Shown: positions 10,227-19,000, counted from the stretch's first letter. The stretch is DNA of 64,000 nt from Leptonema sp964619535 (GCA_964619535.1 CAZUEX010000009.1:74923-138922), one strand, 5' to 3'. Made by a program: numbers and translations. Notes: a model not told the origin generated them from the letters alone.

Positions 10227-10345
10227 GCGAATCTTTTTGAAAAATTGGGGCCACTGTTCGGAATTGCACTGGACAGGGTACCCTTTTTTAAAAAAGTAGC
10301 AATCTCACGATTTTCGGTTCTAAAAATTTAAGAAGGTAAAAGGTT
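10227..10345 (+). promoter_or_regulatory. fusA-tuf spacer with possible tuf promoter
   Basis: This 119-base AT-rich spacer could hold an extra promoter for tuf. A TTGCAC (10264-10269), 17 bases, then TTTAAA (10287-10292) is only a weak sigma70 match. A 12-base palindrome TTTTTTAAAAAA lies at 10284-10295. The ribosome site AAGAAGG follows just before tuf. The gap size and high demand for EF-Tu make a promoter plausible, but the sequence match is poor. Confidence 0.3.
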
Positions 10346-11548
10346 ATGGCTAAGGAAAAATTCGATCGTTCGAAGCCGCACGTGAACGTCGGGACTATCG
10401 GTCACGTCGACCACGGCAAGACGACTCTGACGGCCGCCATCACCACCGTTCTGGCTAAGGCTAAAGGCGGTAAGAACAAGGCTGTTAAATATGATGAAAT
10501 CGATAACGCTCCGGAAGAAAGAGAGCGTGGTATTACCATCGCAACGTCTCACCAGGAATATGAGACGGAAAACCGTCACTATGCACACGTTGACTGTCCG
10601 GGTCACGCCGACTATGTGAAGAACATGATTACGGGTGCTGCTCAGATGGACGCAGCGATCCTCGTATGTTCTGCCGTTGACGGTCCCATGCCGCAGACAC
10701 GTGAGCATATCCTGCTTGCCCGTCAGGTTGGCGTTCCTTACATCGTGGTCTTTTTGAACAAGGTCGATGTCCTTAAGCCGGATGAGCGCGAAGAGATGAC
10801 CGAGCTCGTTGCCGAAGAGATTCGTGACCTGCTTGAAAAGTATGGCTTCCCGAGAGAGACTCCTTTTATTCAGGGATCTGCTCTGAAGGCTCTGGAAGGT
10901 GACGAATCGGAGCTTGGCGAAGGGGCTATCATCAAGCTCATGGAGACGCTTGATAGCTATGTGCCTGAGCCGCAGCGTGATGTGGACAAACCCTTCCTGA
11001 TGCCGGTAGAAGACGTTTTCTCGATTACCGGTCGTGGTACTGTGGCTACGGGTCGTGTTGAGACCGGTAAGCTGAATGTATCTGACGAGGTTGAGATTGT
11101 CGGTATTCGCGAAACCGCAAAAACGGTTGTTACAGGAATCGAGATGTTCCGCAAGCAGCTCGACTTTGCTCAGGCTGGTGACAACATCGGTGCTCTGCTT
11201 CGTGGTACGAAAAAAGAGGAAATCGAGCGTGGCCAGGTTCTGGCTCAACCAGGAACGATTACTCCTCACAAAAAGTTTAAGGCCGAAGTATACGTTCTCA
11301 AAAAGGAAGAGGGTGGACGACACACTCCTTTTCAGAACAACTATCGTCCTCAGTTTTATTTCCGTACAACGGATGTTACCGGTACGATTATGCTGCCGGC
11401 TGGTAAAGAAGTGGTGATTCCCGGTGATAACGTAACTGTGGAAGTTGAGCTGATCACTCCCATCGCCATGGACAAAGGTCTGAAGTTCGCTATCCGTGAG
11501 GGTGGTCGTACAGTCGGTTCCGGCGTCGTCGCAGAGATCGTAGAGTAA
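10346..11548 (+). CDS. tuf: Elongation factor Tu
   Basis: EF-Tu carries aminoacyl-tRNA to the ribosome as a GTP complex. It is 400 residues. GTPase motifs are GHVDHGKTTL, DCPGHADYVKNM and NKVD. Domain 2 has TGRGTVATGRVE, and the C-terminus ends in the normal GGRTVGSGVVAEI pattern. rpsJ follows 18 bases later, so the str and S10 groups are joined through tuf. It is the only tuf copy in this window. Confidence 0.98.
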   Translation: MAKEKFDRSKPHVNVGTIGHVDHGKTTLTAAITTVLAKAKGGKNKAVKYDEIDNAPEERERGITIATSHQEYETENRHYAHVDCPGHADYVKNMITGAAQMDAAILVCSAVDGPMPQTREHILLARQVGVPYIVVFLNKVDVLKPDEREEMTELVAEEIRDLLEKYGFPRETPFIQGSALKALEGDESELGEGAIIKLMETLDSYVPEPQRDVDKPFLMPVEDVFSITGRGTVATGRVETGKLNVSDEVEIVGIRETAKTVVTGIEMFRKQLDFAQAGDNIGALLRGTKKEEIERGQVLAQPGTITPHKKFKAEVYVLKKEEGGRHTPFQNNYRPQFYFRTTDVTGTIMLPAGKEVVIPGDNVTVEVELITPIAMDKGLKFAIREGGRTVGSGVVAEIVE

Positions 11549-11566
11549 GGAATCGAGGTTTGAGGA

Positions 11567-11872
11567 ATGGTCCAGCGTATCAGGGTTAAGCTGAAGGCTT
11601 TCGATCACAAGTTGATCGATCGATCCACGGCTGAGATAGTGGCCACTGCAAAGAGAACCGGCGCCAGGATTTCTGGGCCGATTCCTCTGCCCACGTCCAT
11701 TGAGAAGTTTACGGTGCTTCGATCTGTTCACGTGAATAAGAAATCACGTGAGCAGTTCGAGATCCGAACACATAAGCGGTTGATAGATATTATGGATACG
11801 AATCCGGATACGGTAGAGGCGCTGATGAAGTTGCAGCTGCCGGCCGGTGTCAGTGTGGATATCAGGAGCTGA
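11567..11872 (+). CDS. rpsJ: Ribosomal protein S10 (NusE)
   Basis: S10 is part of the 30S head and, as NusE, binds NusB in antitermination. Its partner nusB is also in this window (31953). It is 101 residues, of normal length, with the family segment ISGPIPLPT near the middle and the KRLIDI pattern after it. It opens the S10 gene set. rplC begins 3 bases after its stop, with the AGGAG ribosome site inside the end of rpsJ. Confidence 0.97.
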   Translation: MVQRIRVKLKAFDHKLIDRSTAEIVATAKRTGARISGPIPLPTSIEKFTVLRSVHVNKKSREQFEIRTHKRLIDIMDTNPDTVEALMKLQLPAGVSVDIRS

Positions 11873-11875
11873 TCC

Positions 11876-12496
11876 ATGTCGAAAGGAATGCTGGCTCAGA
11901 AGCTCGGAATGACCCGGGTCTTTGATGAAAATGGAAAGCAGATACCGGTGACGGTTTTGTCATGCGGGCCATGCTATGTTGCGGCTGTAAAGACAGCCGA
12001 GAAGGATGGTTATTCGGCCGTCCAGATTGCCTATGGCGAAACGCGAGAGAAGCTTCTTACCCGGGCAGAGTTGAATCATCTGAAGAAGGCCGGACTGGGT
12101 CCCTTTAAACACTTAAAGGAATACAGGGATTTTTCAGAGGAGGTTCAACCTGGCCAGCAGCTTACCGTATCCATGTTTAAAGCCGGAGATGTGGTCAAGG
12201 TTGTAGGGCAGAGTAAAGGGAAAGGCTTCCAGGGTGTAGTGAAAAGGCATGGCTTCGGCGGGGGCCGTATGACGCACGGCTCTAAGTTTCACCGTGCACC
12301 CGGTTCGATGGGACCGGGAACCGACCCTGGCAAGGTTCTTAAAGGTAAGAAGCTGCCGGGACAAACCGGAGCAAAACAGGTAACGGTTCGAAATCTGAAG
12401 GTTGTCGGCATCGACGAAGTAAATCAGCTATTGTTCGTTAACGGCGCAGTTCCCGGTCCACGAAAATCAGTGCTGAGCGTCGAGGTGCTAAAATGA
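11876..12496 (+). CDS. rplC: Ribosomal protein L3
   Basis: L3 is an early-assembly 50S protein reaching towards the peptidyl-transferase centre. It is 206 residues. The start MSKGMLAQKLGMTRVF and the signature with KGKGFQGVVKRHGF and HGSKFHRAPGSMG are clear. The stop overlaps the rplD start by four bases (ATGA, 12493-12496), a sign of translational coupling. Confidence 0.98.
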   Translation: MSKGMLAQKLGMTRVFDENGKQIPVTVLSCGPCYVAAVKTAEKDGYSAVQIAYGETREKLLTRAELNHLKKAGLGPFKHLKEYRDFSEEVQPGQQLTVSMFKAGDVVKVVGQSKGKGFQGVVKRHGFGGGRMTHGSKFHRAPGSMGPGTDPGKVLKGKKLPGQTGAKQVTVRNLKVVGIDEVNQLLFVNGAVPGPRKSVLSVEVLK

Positions 12497-13119
12497 AATA
12501 TATCGTAATTGATAAAAGCGGCGCCCGAGGGGCCGAAAAGGATCTGCCTGCAGAACTGGCGGTAAAAGAGGTTTCTTTCCCTCTGATCCATGAGGTGATT
12601 GAGATTGAAAGAAACAATCGTCGGCAGGGGACCCACTCCACCAAGACCAAGGCAATGGTATCCGGTGGCGGTAAAAAGCCGTGGAGACAGAAGGGAACCG
12701 GGTATGCACGGCAGGGCTCTACAAGGAATCCGCAGTTTCGTGGGGGAGGTGTTGCGCATGGACCACAGCCCGTGGATTATTCGAAAGTGATTCCGCGTGC
12801 GAAGCGCAAGAATGGCCTGAAGCATATCGTAGCCCATAAGGCGAATGTAGGATCGCTGTTCGTTATCGAGGGCCTGAAGATGGAGGGTTACTCTACTCGT
12901 ACGGCCTATGAGATTTTGAAGAAAGCAAACATTCTGCCTTCAGAGACAGTATGTTTTGTATATGCCGATGGCGATCAGTATGTGGAGCCGTCCGTACGGA
13001 ATATTCAACTGGTGCAGGCCATGAATGCCAGAAGGCTGCTGGCGCCTGAACTGTATAATAATTCTGCACTGGTGATGACCAGTGAAGCATTTGATGCGAT
13101 TACTGCATCGTTAAGATGA
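12493..13119 (+). CDS. rplD: Ribosomal protein L4
   Basis: L4 binds 23S rRNA domain I and lines the exit tunnel. In E. coli it also represses the S10 operon. It is 208 residues. The tunnel loop region with RQGTHSTKTKAMVSGGGKKPW and GTGYARQGSTRNPQFRGGG-type glycine-rich sequence is present. It overlaps rplC by four bases and is followed by rplW after 7 bases. Confidence 0.97.
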   Translation: MKYIVIDKSGARGAEKDLPAELAVKEVSFPLIHEVIEIERNNRRQGTHSTKTKAMVSGGGKKPWRQKGTGYARQGSTRNPQFRGGGVAHGPQPVDYSKVIPRAKRKNGLKHIVAHKANVGSLFVIEGLKMEGYSTRTAYEILKKANILPSETVCFVYADGDQYVEPSVRNIQLVQAMNARRLLAPELYNNSALVMTSEAFDAITASLR

Positions 13120-13126
13120 GGAAACC

Positions 13127-13417
13127 ATGGACCTGAATCATGTACTTATCATGCCTTATGTGACCGAGAAGACTGAGGCAATGAAGGCCCAGAGTAGCGG
13201 GGGGCAGGTGATCGTGTTCAAGATTCAAAAGAACGCGAACAAAGAGCTCGTGAAGCAGGCCATTCGTAAGATTTACGATGTAAATGTTATGAAGGTGAAC
13301 ATCATCAATACGCCGTCGAAGCTGCGACGGTTCAGGAATTCTCATTCCCGTAAATCGGGATTTAAAAAGGCCATCGTTACGCTCGAGCCGGGCAAGACGA
13401 TTGATCTTACGAAATAA
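13127..13417 (+). CDS. rplW: Ribosomal protein L23
   Basis: L23 lies at the tunnel exit and is the docking site for trigger factor and SRP. It is 96 residues, normal for bacteria. The family segments PYVTEKTEA and VIVFKIQKNANKELVKQAI are recognisable. It sits in the standard order between rplD and rplB with a GAGGAAA ribosome site. Confidence 0.96.
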   Translation: MDLNHVLIMPYVTEKTEAMKAQSSGGQVIVFKIQKNANKELVKQAIRKIYDVNVMKVNIINTPSKLRRFRNSHSRKSGFKKAIVTLEPGKTIDLTK

Positions 13418-13431
13418 GACGGTAGAAGACG

Positions 13432-14271
13432 ATGCCCGTAAGAAAACTTAAGCCATACACAAGCACCACTCGTTATCAGAGTGTGATGATCAACGACGAA
13501 CTGGATCGCGTTGCGCCGAAAAAGAGCCTTCTTGACACGCTGAACTATAAGGCGGGTAGAAACAATACGGGCCGAATTGCGGTACGGCGTAGAGGCGGTC
13601 GCCATAAGCGCAAGTATCGTATCATAGACTTCAAAAGAAATAAGCGGGATATTCCGGCAGTAGTGGATTCGATTCAGTATGATCCGAACAGAACTGCGAA
13701 TATTGCACTGCTGAAATATGCCGACGGCGAGTACCGGTATATCCTGGCCCCGAATACCCTGAAGAAGGGCGATACGGTAATGGCCGGCGAGGATGCTCCG
13801 ATTCGAGCCGGAAACGCGCTTCCTCTGAAGAAGATCCCACCGGGCTCAACCGTGCATAATATAGAGATGTATCCCGGCAAAGGGGCGCAGATCTGTCGCT
13901 CTGCAGGGACATCGGCTGTAATCGCCGGTAGCGATGGAAAATACATTCTGGTAAAGCTGCCTTCGGGTGAGCTGCGAAAGATCTTCCAGGAATGCTATGC
14001 TACCGTTGGTGAGGTCGGTGCCAAGGACCATATTCTGGTGAGCAGCGGTAAAGCAGGTAGAAGTCGCTGGAAAGGCATTCGCCCGCATGTTCGGGGCGTT
14101 GTTATGAACCCGATTGATCACCCGCACGGTGGTGGTGAAGGTAAGACCTCTGGTGGTCGCCATCCATGTACTCCATGGGGCAAGCCTACCAAGGGTTATA
14201 AGACTCGTAAGAAGAACAATCCGACAAGCAAGTTTATCGTGCAGCGTCGGGTGAATAAACGGACCAGGTAA
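13432..14271 (+). CDS. rplB: Ribosomal protein L2
   Basis: L2 helps hold the peptidyl-transferase centre together and forms an intersubunit bridge. It is 279 residues. The functional C-terminal segment with VMNPIDHPHGGGEGKT, including the conserved histidines, is intact. The N-terminus has GRNNTGRIAVRRRGGRHKRKYR. It precedes rpsS by 13 bases. Confidence 0.98.
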   Translation: MPVRKLKPYTSTTRYQSVMINDELDRVAPKKSLLDTLNYKAGRNNTGRIAVRRRGGRHKRKYRIIDFKRNKRDIPAVVDSIQYDPNRTANIALLKYADGEYRYILAPNTLKKGDTVMAGEDAPIRAGNALPLKKIPPGSTVHNIEMYPGKGAQICRSAGTSAVIAGSDGKYILVKLPSGELRKIFQECYATVGEVGAKDHILVSSGKAGRSRWKGIRPHVRGVVMNPIDHPHGGGEGKTSGGRHPCTPWGKPTKGYKTRKKNNPTSKFIVQRRVNKRTR

Positions 14272-14284
14272 GCGGAAGTAGTAT

Positions 14285-14563
14285 ATGGCAAGATCGATTA
14301 AAAAAGGCCCTTACGTACAGGAATCGCTCATGTCCCGTGTTCTGAAAATGAACACGGAAGGCACCAAGAAGCCGATCAAGACATGGTCGCGTCGTTCGAC
14401 GATTTTTCCTGACATGATCGGCCATACCATGCTCGTACACAACGGAAGAGCATTTATTCCGGTGTATATCAATGAGAATATGGTTGGTCATAAGCTGGGT
14501 GAGTTCGCTCCAACGCGGACGTTTAAAGGCCATACAAGCCTCGACAAGAAGGTCAAAAGGTAA
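14285..14563 (+). CDS. rpsS: Ribosomal protein S19
   Basis: S19 is on the 30S head and pairs with S13, encoded later in the same cluster. It is 92 residues. The start ARSIKKGPYV and the core SRRSTIFPDMIGHTMLVHNG and LGEFAPTRTFKGH are typical. GGAAG before the ATG is the ribosome site. Confidence 0.98.
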   Translation: MARSIKKGPYVQESLMSRVLKMNTEGTKKPIKTWSRRSTIFPDMIGHTMLVHNGRAFIPVYINENMVGHKLGEFAPTRTFKGHTSLDKKVKR

Positions 14564-14574
14564 GGCAGAGAACG

Positions 14575-14910
14575 ATGGAAGCAAAAGCTGTTAGCCGATT
14601 TCTGATGATCAGTCCCCGAAAGGTAAGGCTTGTGGCCGATGAGGTGCGGGGATTTCCGGTAGATGAGGCCCTCAATATACTTCGGTTTATGCCGAAGAAA
14701 GGGGCTCGATTCCTGGAGAAGACGATTCAATCCGCCCGGGCCAACCTTCTGAATAACTCCACTGGAGTGAATGAAGATCGCATCTTTGTTAAGAAGGTGT
14801 ATGTCGATCAAGGGCAAACGCTGAAGCGGTTTCGACCGAGAGCGCGTGGACGTGCTATGCGTCGTTTGAAGAGAACCAGCAACATTACAGTCGTTATTGG
14901 GGACGAATAA
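14575..14910 (+). CDS. rplV: Ribosomal protein L22
   Basis: L22 forms, with L4, the narrow part of the exit tunnel. It is 111 residues. The start MEAKAVSRFLMISPRKVRLVAD and the tip of the extended hairpin, FRPRARGRAMRRLKRTSNI, are conserved. It lies 11 bases after rpsS and 21 bases before rpsC. Confidence 0.97.
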   Translation: MEAKAVSRFLMISPRKVRLVADEVRGFPVDEALNILRFMPKKGARFLEKTIQSARANLLNNSTGVNEDRIFVKKVYVDQGQTLKRFRPRARGRAMRRLKRTSNITVVIGDE

Positions 14911-14931
14911 GCGTAGGCAGGAAAAGAGAAG

Positions 14932-15609
14932 ATGGGTCAAAAAGTAAATCCAATAGGCCTGCGGCTGGGCATTAACAGAACCTGGGATTCCATTTGGTTT
15001 GCCAGTGAGAAATACCGTGCCTTTCTGCATGAAGATATCAAGATTAAAGAGATGCTGAAGAAGCGATACAGGAAGGCCGGTATCGTTCGCATTAATGTGC
15101 ATCGTTATCCAGAGAAGATTAATGTTATCATTGAAACGGTGCGACCCGGCATGGTCATCGGTCCGAAAGGAGCAACCATTGAAGAGGTGAAGGCCAGGCT
15201 GAAAGCGATGGTATCATCGCCCATTAACCTGTCCATTGTTGAGATCAAGAAGCCCGAAACGGTTGCAAAGACGATTGCTGACAGCATTGCACAGCAGCTG
15301 GAACAGCGGATGCCATTCCGACGTGCTATGAAGCAGGCGCTTCGCGGTGCTATGCGAGGCGGTGTTGAGGGTGTTAAGATTGCTGTATCGGGCCGTCTTA
15401 ACGGGGCTGATATGTCTCGTCGTGAGCAGTATAAAGAGGGACGGATCCCGCTGCATACGCTACGAGGCAAAATCGACTTTGCCCTGAGTGAGGCGAAGAC
15501 CACCTACGGTATCATCGGCGTAAAGGTATGGGTATACAACGGTGATGCCATGGTTACCGAAGAAGAAAATCAATCCGGTCAGCGCGATAATCGGAGAAGG
15601 TCGAGGTAA
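14932..15609 (+). CDS. rpsC: Ribosomal protein S3
   Basis: S3 forms part of the mRNA entry tunnel of the 30S subunit. It is 225 residues. It starts MGQKVNPIGLRLGI, has a KH-type RNA-binding domain with VIGPKGATIEEV, and carries the conserved SGRLNGADMSRREQYKEG block. It ends in a short basic tail. rplP starts 3 bases after the stop. Confidence 0.98.
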   Translation: MGQKVNPIGLRLGINRTWDSIWFASEKYRAFLHEDIKIKEMLKKRYRKAGIVRINVHRYPEKINVIIETVRPGMVIGPKGATIEEVKARLKAMVSSPINLSIVEIKKPETVAKTIADSIAQQLEQRMPFRRAMKQALRGAMRGGVEGVKIAVSGRLNGADMSRREQYKEGRIPLHTLRGKIDFALSEAKTTYGIIGVKVWVYNGDAMVTEEENQSGQRDNRRRSR

Positions 15610-15612
15610 GGT

Positions 15613-16026
15613 ATGCTCAGCCCAAAGCGTGTAAAGTTTCGTAAACGACAGCGGGGTCGCCTGAAAGGTCTATCCCACCGGGGTAGCAGTGTATCTTTCG
15701 GTGAGTATGGTCTGAAAGCGGTAACGTCGGGACGACTTACGGCCCGGCAGATTGAGTCCGCTCGTAGAACGATGACCCGTCATATTAAGCGTGGTGGAAA
15801 GATGTGGATTCGTATCTTTCCCGATCAGCCGATCACAAAGAAGCCCGCTGAAACCCGGATGGGATCCGGTAAAGGATCGCCGGAATACTGGGTTGCAGTA
15901 GTGCGTCCGGGACGTGTCCTCTTCGAACTGAGTGGAATCCCGGAAGGGCTGGCCAGAGAGGCCTTTCGATTGGCTGCCCATAAATTGCCGCTGGAAACAG
16001 TGATGGTGAAGAAGGAGCTGATCTGA
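15613..16026 (+). CDS. rplP: Ribosomal protein L16
   Basis: L16 is a late-assembly 50S protein near the A-site tRNA elbow. It is 137 residues. It starts MLSPKRVKFRKRQRGR and carries the signature RRTMTRHIKRGGKMWIRIFPD and the KGSPEYWVAVVRPGR segment. rpmC follows after 2 bases. Confidence 0.98.
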   Translation: MLSPKRVKFRKRQRGRLKGLSHRGSSVSFGEYGLKAVTSGRLTARQIESARRTMTRHIKRGGKMWIRIFPDQPITKKPAETRMGSGKGSPEYWVAVVRPGRVLFELSGIPEGLAREAFRLAAHKLPLETVMVKKELI

Positions 16027-16028
16027 TC

Positions 16029-16235
16029 ATGGCAACGAAGACAAGGTTGAGAGAACTGTCTGATGAGGATCTGCGCAGCCAGCTTCAGTCTTTGCGGGCC
16101 GAAGTCAGGGAAGCAAGGTTCCAGTATGGGATTACCCGGACTGTGGCGAATCCCGCACGCCTGAGAAAGGCAAAGAAGGATATAGCCAGGATTCTGACCC
16201 TTCTACATGAGAGACAGCGGAAGGGGAGTAATTGA
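16029..16235 (+). CDS. rpmC: Ribosomal protein L29
   Basis: L29 packs beside L23 at the tunnel exit. It is 68 residues, a two-helix coiled protein with the LRELSDEDLRSQLQSLRAEV start and the family motif RKAKKDIARILTLLHER. Its stop overlaps a possible TTG start of rpsQ, but the better rpsQ start is 3 bases downstream. Confidence 0.96.
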   Translation: MATKTRLRELSDEDLRSQLQSLRAEVREARFQYGITRTVANPARLRKAKKDIARILTLLHERQRKGSN

Positions 16236-16237
16236 GT

Positions 16238-16501
16238 ATGAAGGAACGCAGTAAAAACATGAGGATTGTGCAGGGTCGCGTTGTATCGGACGCCATGGAT
16301 AAGACCCGGGTCATCCTCCTCGAAACATTCTATACGCATCCTAAAGTAAGAAAGATTGTAAAGGTATCGCGTAGAGTGAAGATTCATGACGAAAGGAATG
16401 AATCGAAAAAAGACGATATTGTGCAGGCGGTGGAAACAAGACCACTGTCCCGCCACAAAAGACATCGGCTCTTTAAGATTATCCAGAGAGGACAGATATG
16501 A
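16238..16501 (+). CDS. rpsQ: Ribosomal protein S17
   Basis: S17 is a primary 16S rRNA-binding protein with an OB fold. From ATG 16238 it is 87 residues. This start is preferred over the in-frame TTG at 16232 because AAGGGGAG (16221-16228) lies 9 bases from the ATG but only 3 from the TTG. Motifs are GRVVSDAMDKT and the KIHDERNES region. The stop overlaps the rplN start (ATGA at 16498). Confidence 0.96.
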   Translation: MKERSKNMRIVQGRVVSDAMDKTRVILLETFYTHPKVRKIVKVSRRVKIHDERNESKKDDIVQAVETRPLSRHKRHRLFKIIQRGQI

Positions 16502-16890
16502 TTCAGGTACAGACCATGCTACAGGTCGCCGACAACACGGGCGCACGCAAGGTCATGTGTATTCGTGTTCTGGGTGGTACTCGTAAACGCTATGCTTCGG
16601 TTGGTGACGTCATTGTCGTGGCCGTTAAGGACTCTGTGCCTGAGTACGGCCTGAAGGATAACCGGGGCAAAAAGGTGCATAACAAGGCCGTACAGAAAGC
16701 AGTTGTTGTGCGAACTCGTAAAGAGATCAAGCGACCGGATGGGAGCACGATCAAGTTCGATGAGAATGCATGTGCAATCATTGATGAAAAGATGAATCCG
16801 CGAGGAACTCGTATTTTTGGACCGGTAGCCCGAGAACTTCGGGATCGTGATTTCAAAAAGATTGTCTCGCTGGCTCCTGAGGTGCTGTGA
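16498..16890 (+). CDS. rplN: Ribosomal protein L14, with insertion
   Basis: L14 contacts 16S rRNA helix 14 in an intersubunit bridge. It is 130 residues, against about 122 in most bacteria. By eye alignment with the E. coli protein places about 8 extra residues near 49-62, between VKDSVPEYG and VQKAVVVRT. The rest is standard, with IQVQTMLQVADNTGARKVMC, FDENACAIID and the GTRIFGPVARELR end. It is coupled by overlaps to rpsQ and rplX. Confidence 0.97.
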   Translation: MIQVQTMLQVADNTGARKVMCIRVLGGTRKRYASVGDVIVVAVKDSVPEYGLKDNRGKKVHNKAVQKAVVVRTRKEIKRPDGSTIKFDENACAIIDEKMNPRGTRIFGPVARELRDRDFKKIVSLAPEVL

Positions 16891-17258
16891 TGAATAAGAA
16901 ACTGATCAGCAAGTTATCACACACGGAATTTAACAGGAAGCGTTACCGCCGTACCGCACTGAAGGTTGACGATGAAGTGATCGTCATTGCGGGAAAAGAA
17001 AAAGGTAAGCGTGGCAAAATCCTGTATATCGATCGTCTTCGCGATCGAGTTTACGTGCAGGGAGTGAATAAAAGAAAGCGTTTTGTCCGTCCCTCGCAGG
17101 AAAATCCTCAGGGTGGACAGGTGGAGATTGAAGCTCCCATGCACATCTCGAACGTAATGTATTACGATTCGAAAGCCAAGAAAGGTGTGCGTATCGGATA
17201 CGAGATGAAAGACGGCAAGAAGGTACGCGTAACGCGGCCGGGTGGCAAGGAAATCTGA
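16890..17258 (+). CDS. rplX: Ribosomal protein L24
   Basis: L24 is an assembly initiator with a KOW motif. The ATG at 16890 overlaps the rplN stop by one base (TGATG) and has GAGG 8 bases upstream, so it is preferred to the GTG at 16887. It is 122 residues, slightly long for L24 because of an N-terminal segment of about 20 residues before the KOW motif VDDEVIVIAGKEKGKRGKI. Confidence 0.95.
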   Translation: MNKKLISKLSHTEFNRKRYRRTALKVDDEVIVIAGKEKGKRGKILYIDRLRDRVYVQGVNKRKRFVRPSQENPQGGQVEIEAPMHISNVMYYDSKAKKGVRIGYEMKDGKKVRVTRPGGKEI

Positions 17259-17270
17259 CGGTAGAGCGCT

Positions 17271-17813
17271 ATGGTAGCATTGAAAGAAGTGTATCAGAAG
17301 GAATGCATTCCGGCACTGAAAGAAAAGTTTCAGTATAAGTCGGTAATGCAGATCCCCAGGGTAGAGAAGGTCGTCCTGAACATTGGTATTGGTGAAGCAC
17401 CGACCAATCCGAAGGCGCTGGAAAACGCCATGGAGGAGATTGCAATTATTACCGGCCAGAGGCCCGTGAAGACCCGTGCTCGCAAGTCCATTGCAAACTT
17501 TAAGATACGGGAAGGAATGAGCCTCGGTTGTATGGTAACTCTGCGCAGCGACAGAATGTGGGAGTTCCTGTATAAGCTGACACGTGTGGCTCTGCCTCGC
17601 GTCCGGGATTTCCGCGGCATTAAGCCGTCTGGCTTTGATGGAAGAGGGAACTATAACTTCTCCATTAAAGAGCAAATTATCTTTCCCGAAATCGATGTCG
17701 ATAAGGTCGACCGATATCACGGGATGAACATCACCGTCACAACGACGGCTAAAACGAACGAGGAAGCGAAAGTGCTTCTGGAAGCCCTGGGTTTTCCGTT
17801 CAGAAAGGATTGA
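17271..17813 (+). CDS. rplE: Ribosomal protein L5
   Basis: L5 binds 5S rRNA and contacts the P-site tRNA. It is 180 residues. Conserved segments include MQIPRVEKVVLNIGIGEA, ITGQRPVKTRARKSIANFKIREG and the VRDFRGIKPSGFDGRGNYNF block. It is followed 12 bases later by rpsN, the usual spc order. Confidence 0.98.
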   Translation: MVALKEVYQKECIPALKEKFQYKSVMQIPRVEKVVLNIGIGEAPTNPKALENAMEEIAIITGQRPVKTRARKSIANFKIREGMSLGCMVTLRSDRMWEFLYKLTRVALPRVRDFRGIKPSGFDGRGNYNFSIKEQIIFPEIDVDKVDRYHGMNITVTTTAKTNEEAKVLLEALGFPFRKD

Positions 17814-17825
17814 TTGGAGTAAGAC

Positions 17826-18011
17826 ATGGCCAGAAAAGCTTCGATGGAGAAGGCAAATCGCAAGCCGAAATTCGCTGTAAGGGCTCATAACAGATGTCCG
17901 CTTTGTGGTAGACCCCGTGGCTACCTTCGGAGATTTGGTATGTGCAGGATTTGCTTCCGCAAACGAGCCGGTCTGGGGGAAATTCCCGGAGTCTTTAAAT
18001 CGTCCTGGTAA
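17826..18011 (+). CDS. rpsN: Ribosomal protein S14, zinc-binding short form
   Basis: S14 is a 30S head protein. At 61 residues it is the short type Z, with four cysteines in two pairs, CPLCGRPRG and CRICFRK, that bind zinc. Together with the cysteine-containing L36 at 22883 this means at least two zinc-type ribosomal proteins are encoded here. Confidence 0.97.
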   Translation: MARKASMEKANRKPKFAVRAHNRCPLCGRPRGYLRRFGMCRICFRKRAGLGEIPGVFKSSW

Positions 18012-18028
18012 TCTTCGGAGATAATGGT

Positions 18029-18421
18029 ATGATTCATGATCCTATAGCAGATATGCTGACCCGTATTCGGAATGCTTCAAGAGCGAAGCATTCGACGGTG
18101 GCCTTCCAGTACTCACGAATCAAAGAAGAGATTCTGGGTATCCTGAAAAGAGAAGGGTTCATCTCGGATTACGAGGTAAAGAAGGACGGCAACAAAAGAG
18201 ATATTGTCGTTACGCTGAAATACTATGAGAAGAAGCCGGTGATTCGTGCCATTGAGCGAGTTTCGAGTCCCGGTCGTCGCATCTATGTGACGAAAGATAC
18301 TCTTCGTTCAACGAAGAATAATATGGGTATTTCCATCGTTTCCACATCGAAAGGGGTAACCACCGGGCGTCAGGCGAAGAGTATGGGCGTCGGCGGAGAG
18401 ATCCTTTTGCGAGTTTGGTGA
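18029..18421 (+). CDS. rpsH: Ribosomal protein S8
   Basis: S8 organises the central domain of 16S rRNA and, in E. coli, represses the spc operon. It is 130 residues. It starts with HDPIADMLTRIRNA and has the C-terminal signature TSKGVTTGRQAKSMGVGGEIL. rplF follows after 24 bases. Confidence 0.98.
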   Translation: MIHDPIADMLTRIRNASRAKHSTVAFQYSRIKEEILGILKREGFISDYEVKKDGNKRDIVVTLKYYEKKPVIRAIERVSSPGRRIYVTKDTLRSTKNNMGISIVSTSKGVTTGRQAKSMGVGGEILLRVW

Positions 18422-18445
18422 TACGGTAGGGTAGAGGAACAGAAA

Positions 18446-19000
18446 ATGTCCAGAATTGGTAATGCTCCGGTCCAGATGCCTGCAAAGGTTGAGCTTGAAG
18501 TAAAAGGGTCTGAGGCTATGGTAAAAGGCCCGCTTGGCCAGATCAGCTTTAAGATACCGCCGGGAATCACGATGGTCCAGGAAGGCGAAGTTGTACAGGT
18601 GAAACGCTCTGACGATTCGAAAGAGCAGCGGGCCTATCATGGCCTTACCAGGGCTCTTTTGAATAATCACGTCAAAGGCGTAAGCAGTGGCTGGGTGAAG
18701 AATCTGGAGCTTGTTGGGGTTGGCTATCGTGTTGCCCTGAAAGGAAAGCAGCTTGTTCTGTCGCTTGGTTTTTCGCACGACGTGAATTATGAACTGCCGG
18801 CTGACGTAGAAGCAAAGGTTGAGCAAACCAGGATTGAACTGAAGTGCATCGATAAACAGCGTCTGGGTCAGATTGCTGCAGAGATTCGTTCATTCCGTCC
18901 GCCGGAGCCCTACAAAGGAAAAGGCATCCGATATGCCGATGAAGTAGTTCGTCGCAAAGCCGGTAAGGCCGGTAAGTCTGGTAAAGGCGGCAAGAAGTAA
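18446..19000 (+). CDS. rplF: Ribosomal protein L6
   Basis: L6 lies near the factor-binding centre of the 50S subunit. It is 184 residues, with two repeated domains. The start SRIGNAPVQMP and the late motif RPPEPYKGKGIRYADEVVRRKAG are typical. It ends in a low-complexity glycine/lysine tail not seen in E. coli L6. Confidence 0.97.
   Translation: MSRIGNAPVQMPAKVELEVKGSEAMVKGPLGQISFKIPPGITMVQEGEVVQVKRSDDSKEQRAYHGLTRALLNNHVKGVSSGWVKNLELVGVGYRVALKGKQLVLSLGFSHDVNYELPADVEAKVEQTRIELKCIDKQRLGQIAAEIRSFRPPEPYKGKGIRYADEVVRRKAGKAGKSGKGGKK

Noticed and set aside
10328..11731. A 467-codon open frame antisense to tuf and rpsJ
   Set aside because: The translation has no recognisable family and arises from biased codon use in highly expressed genes.
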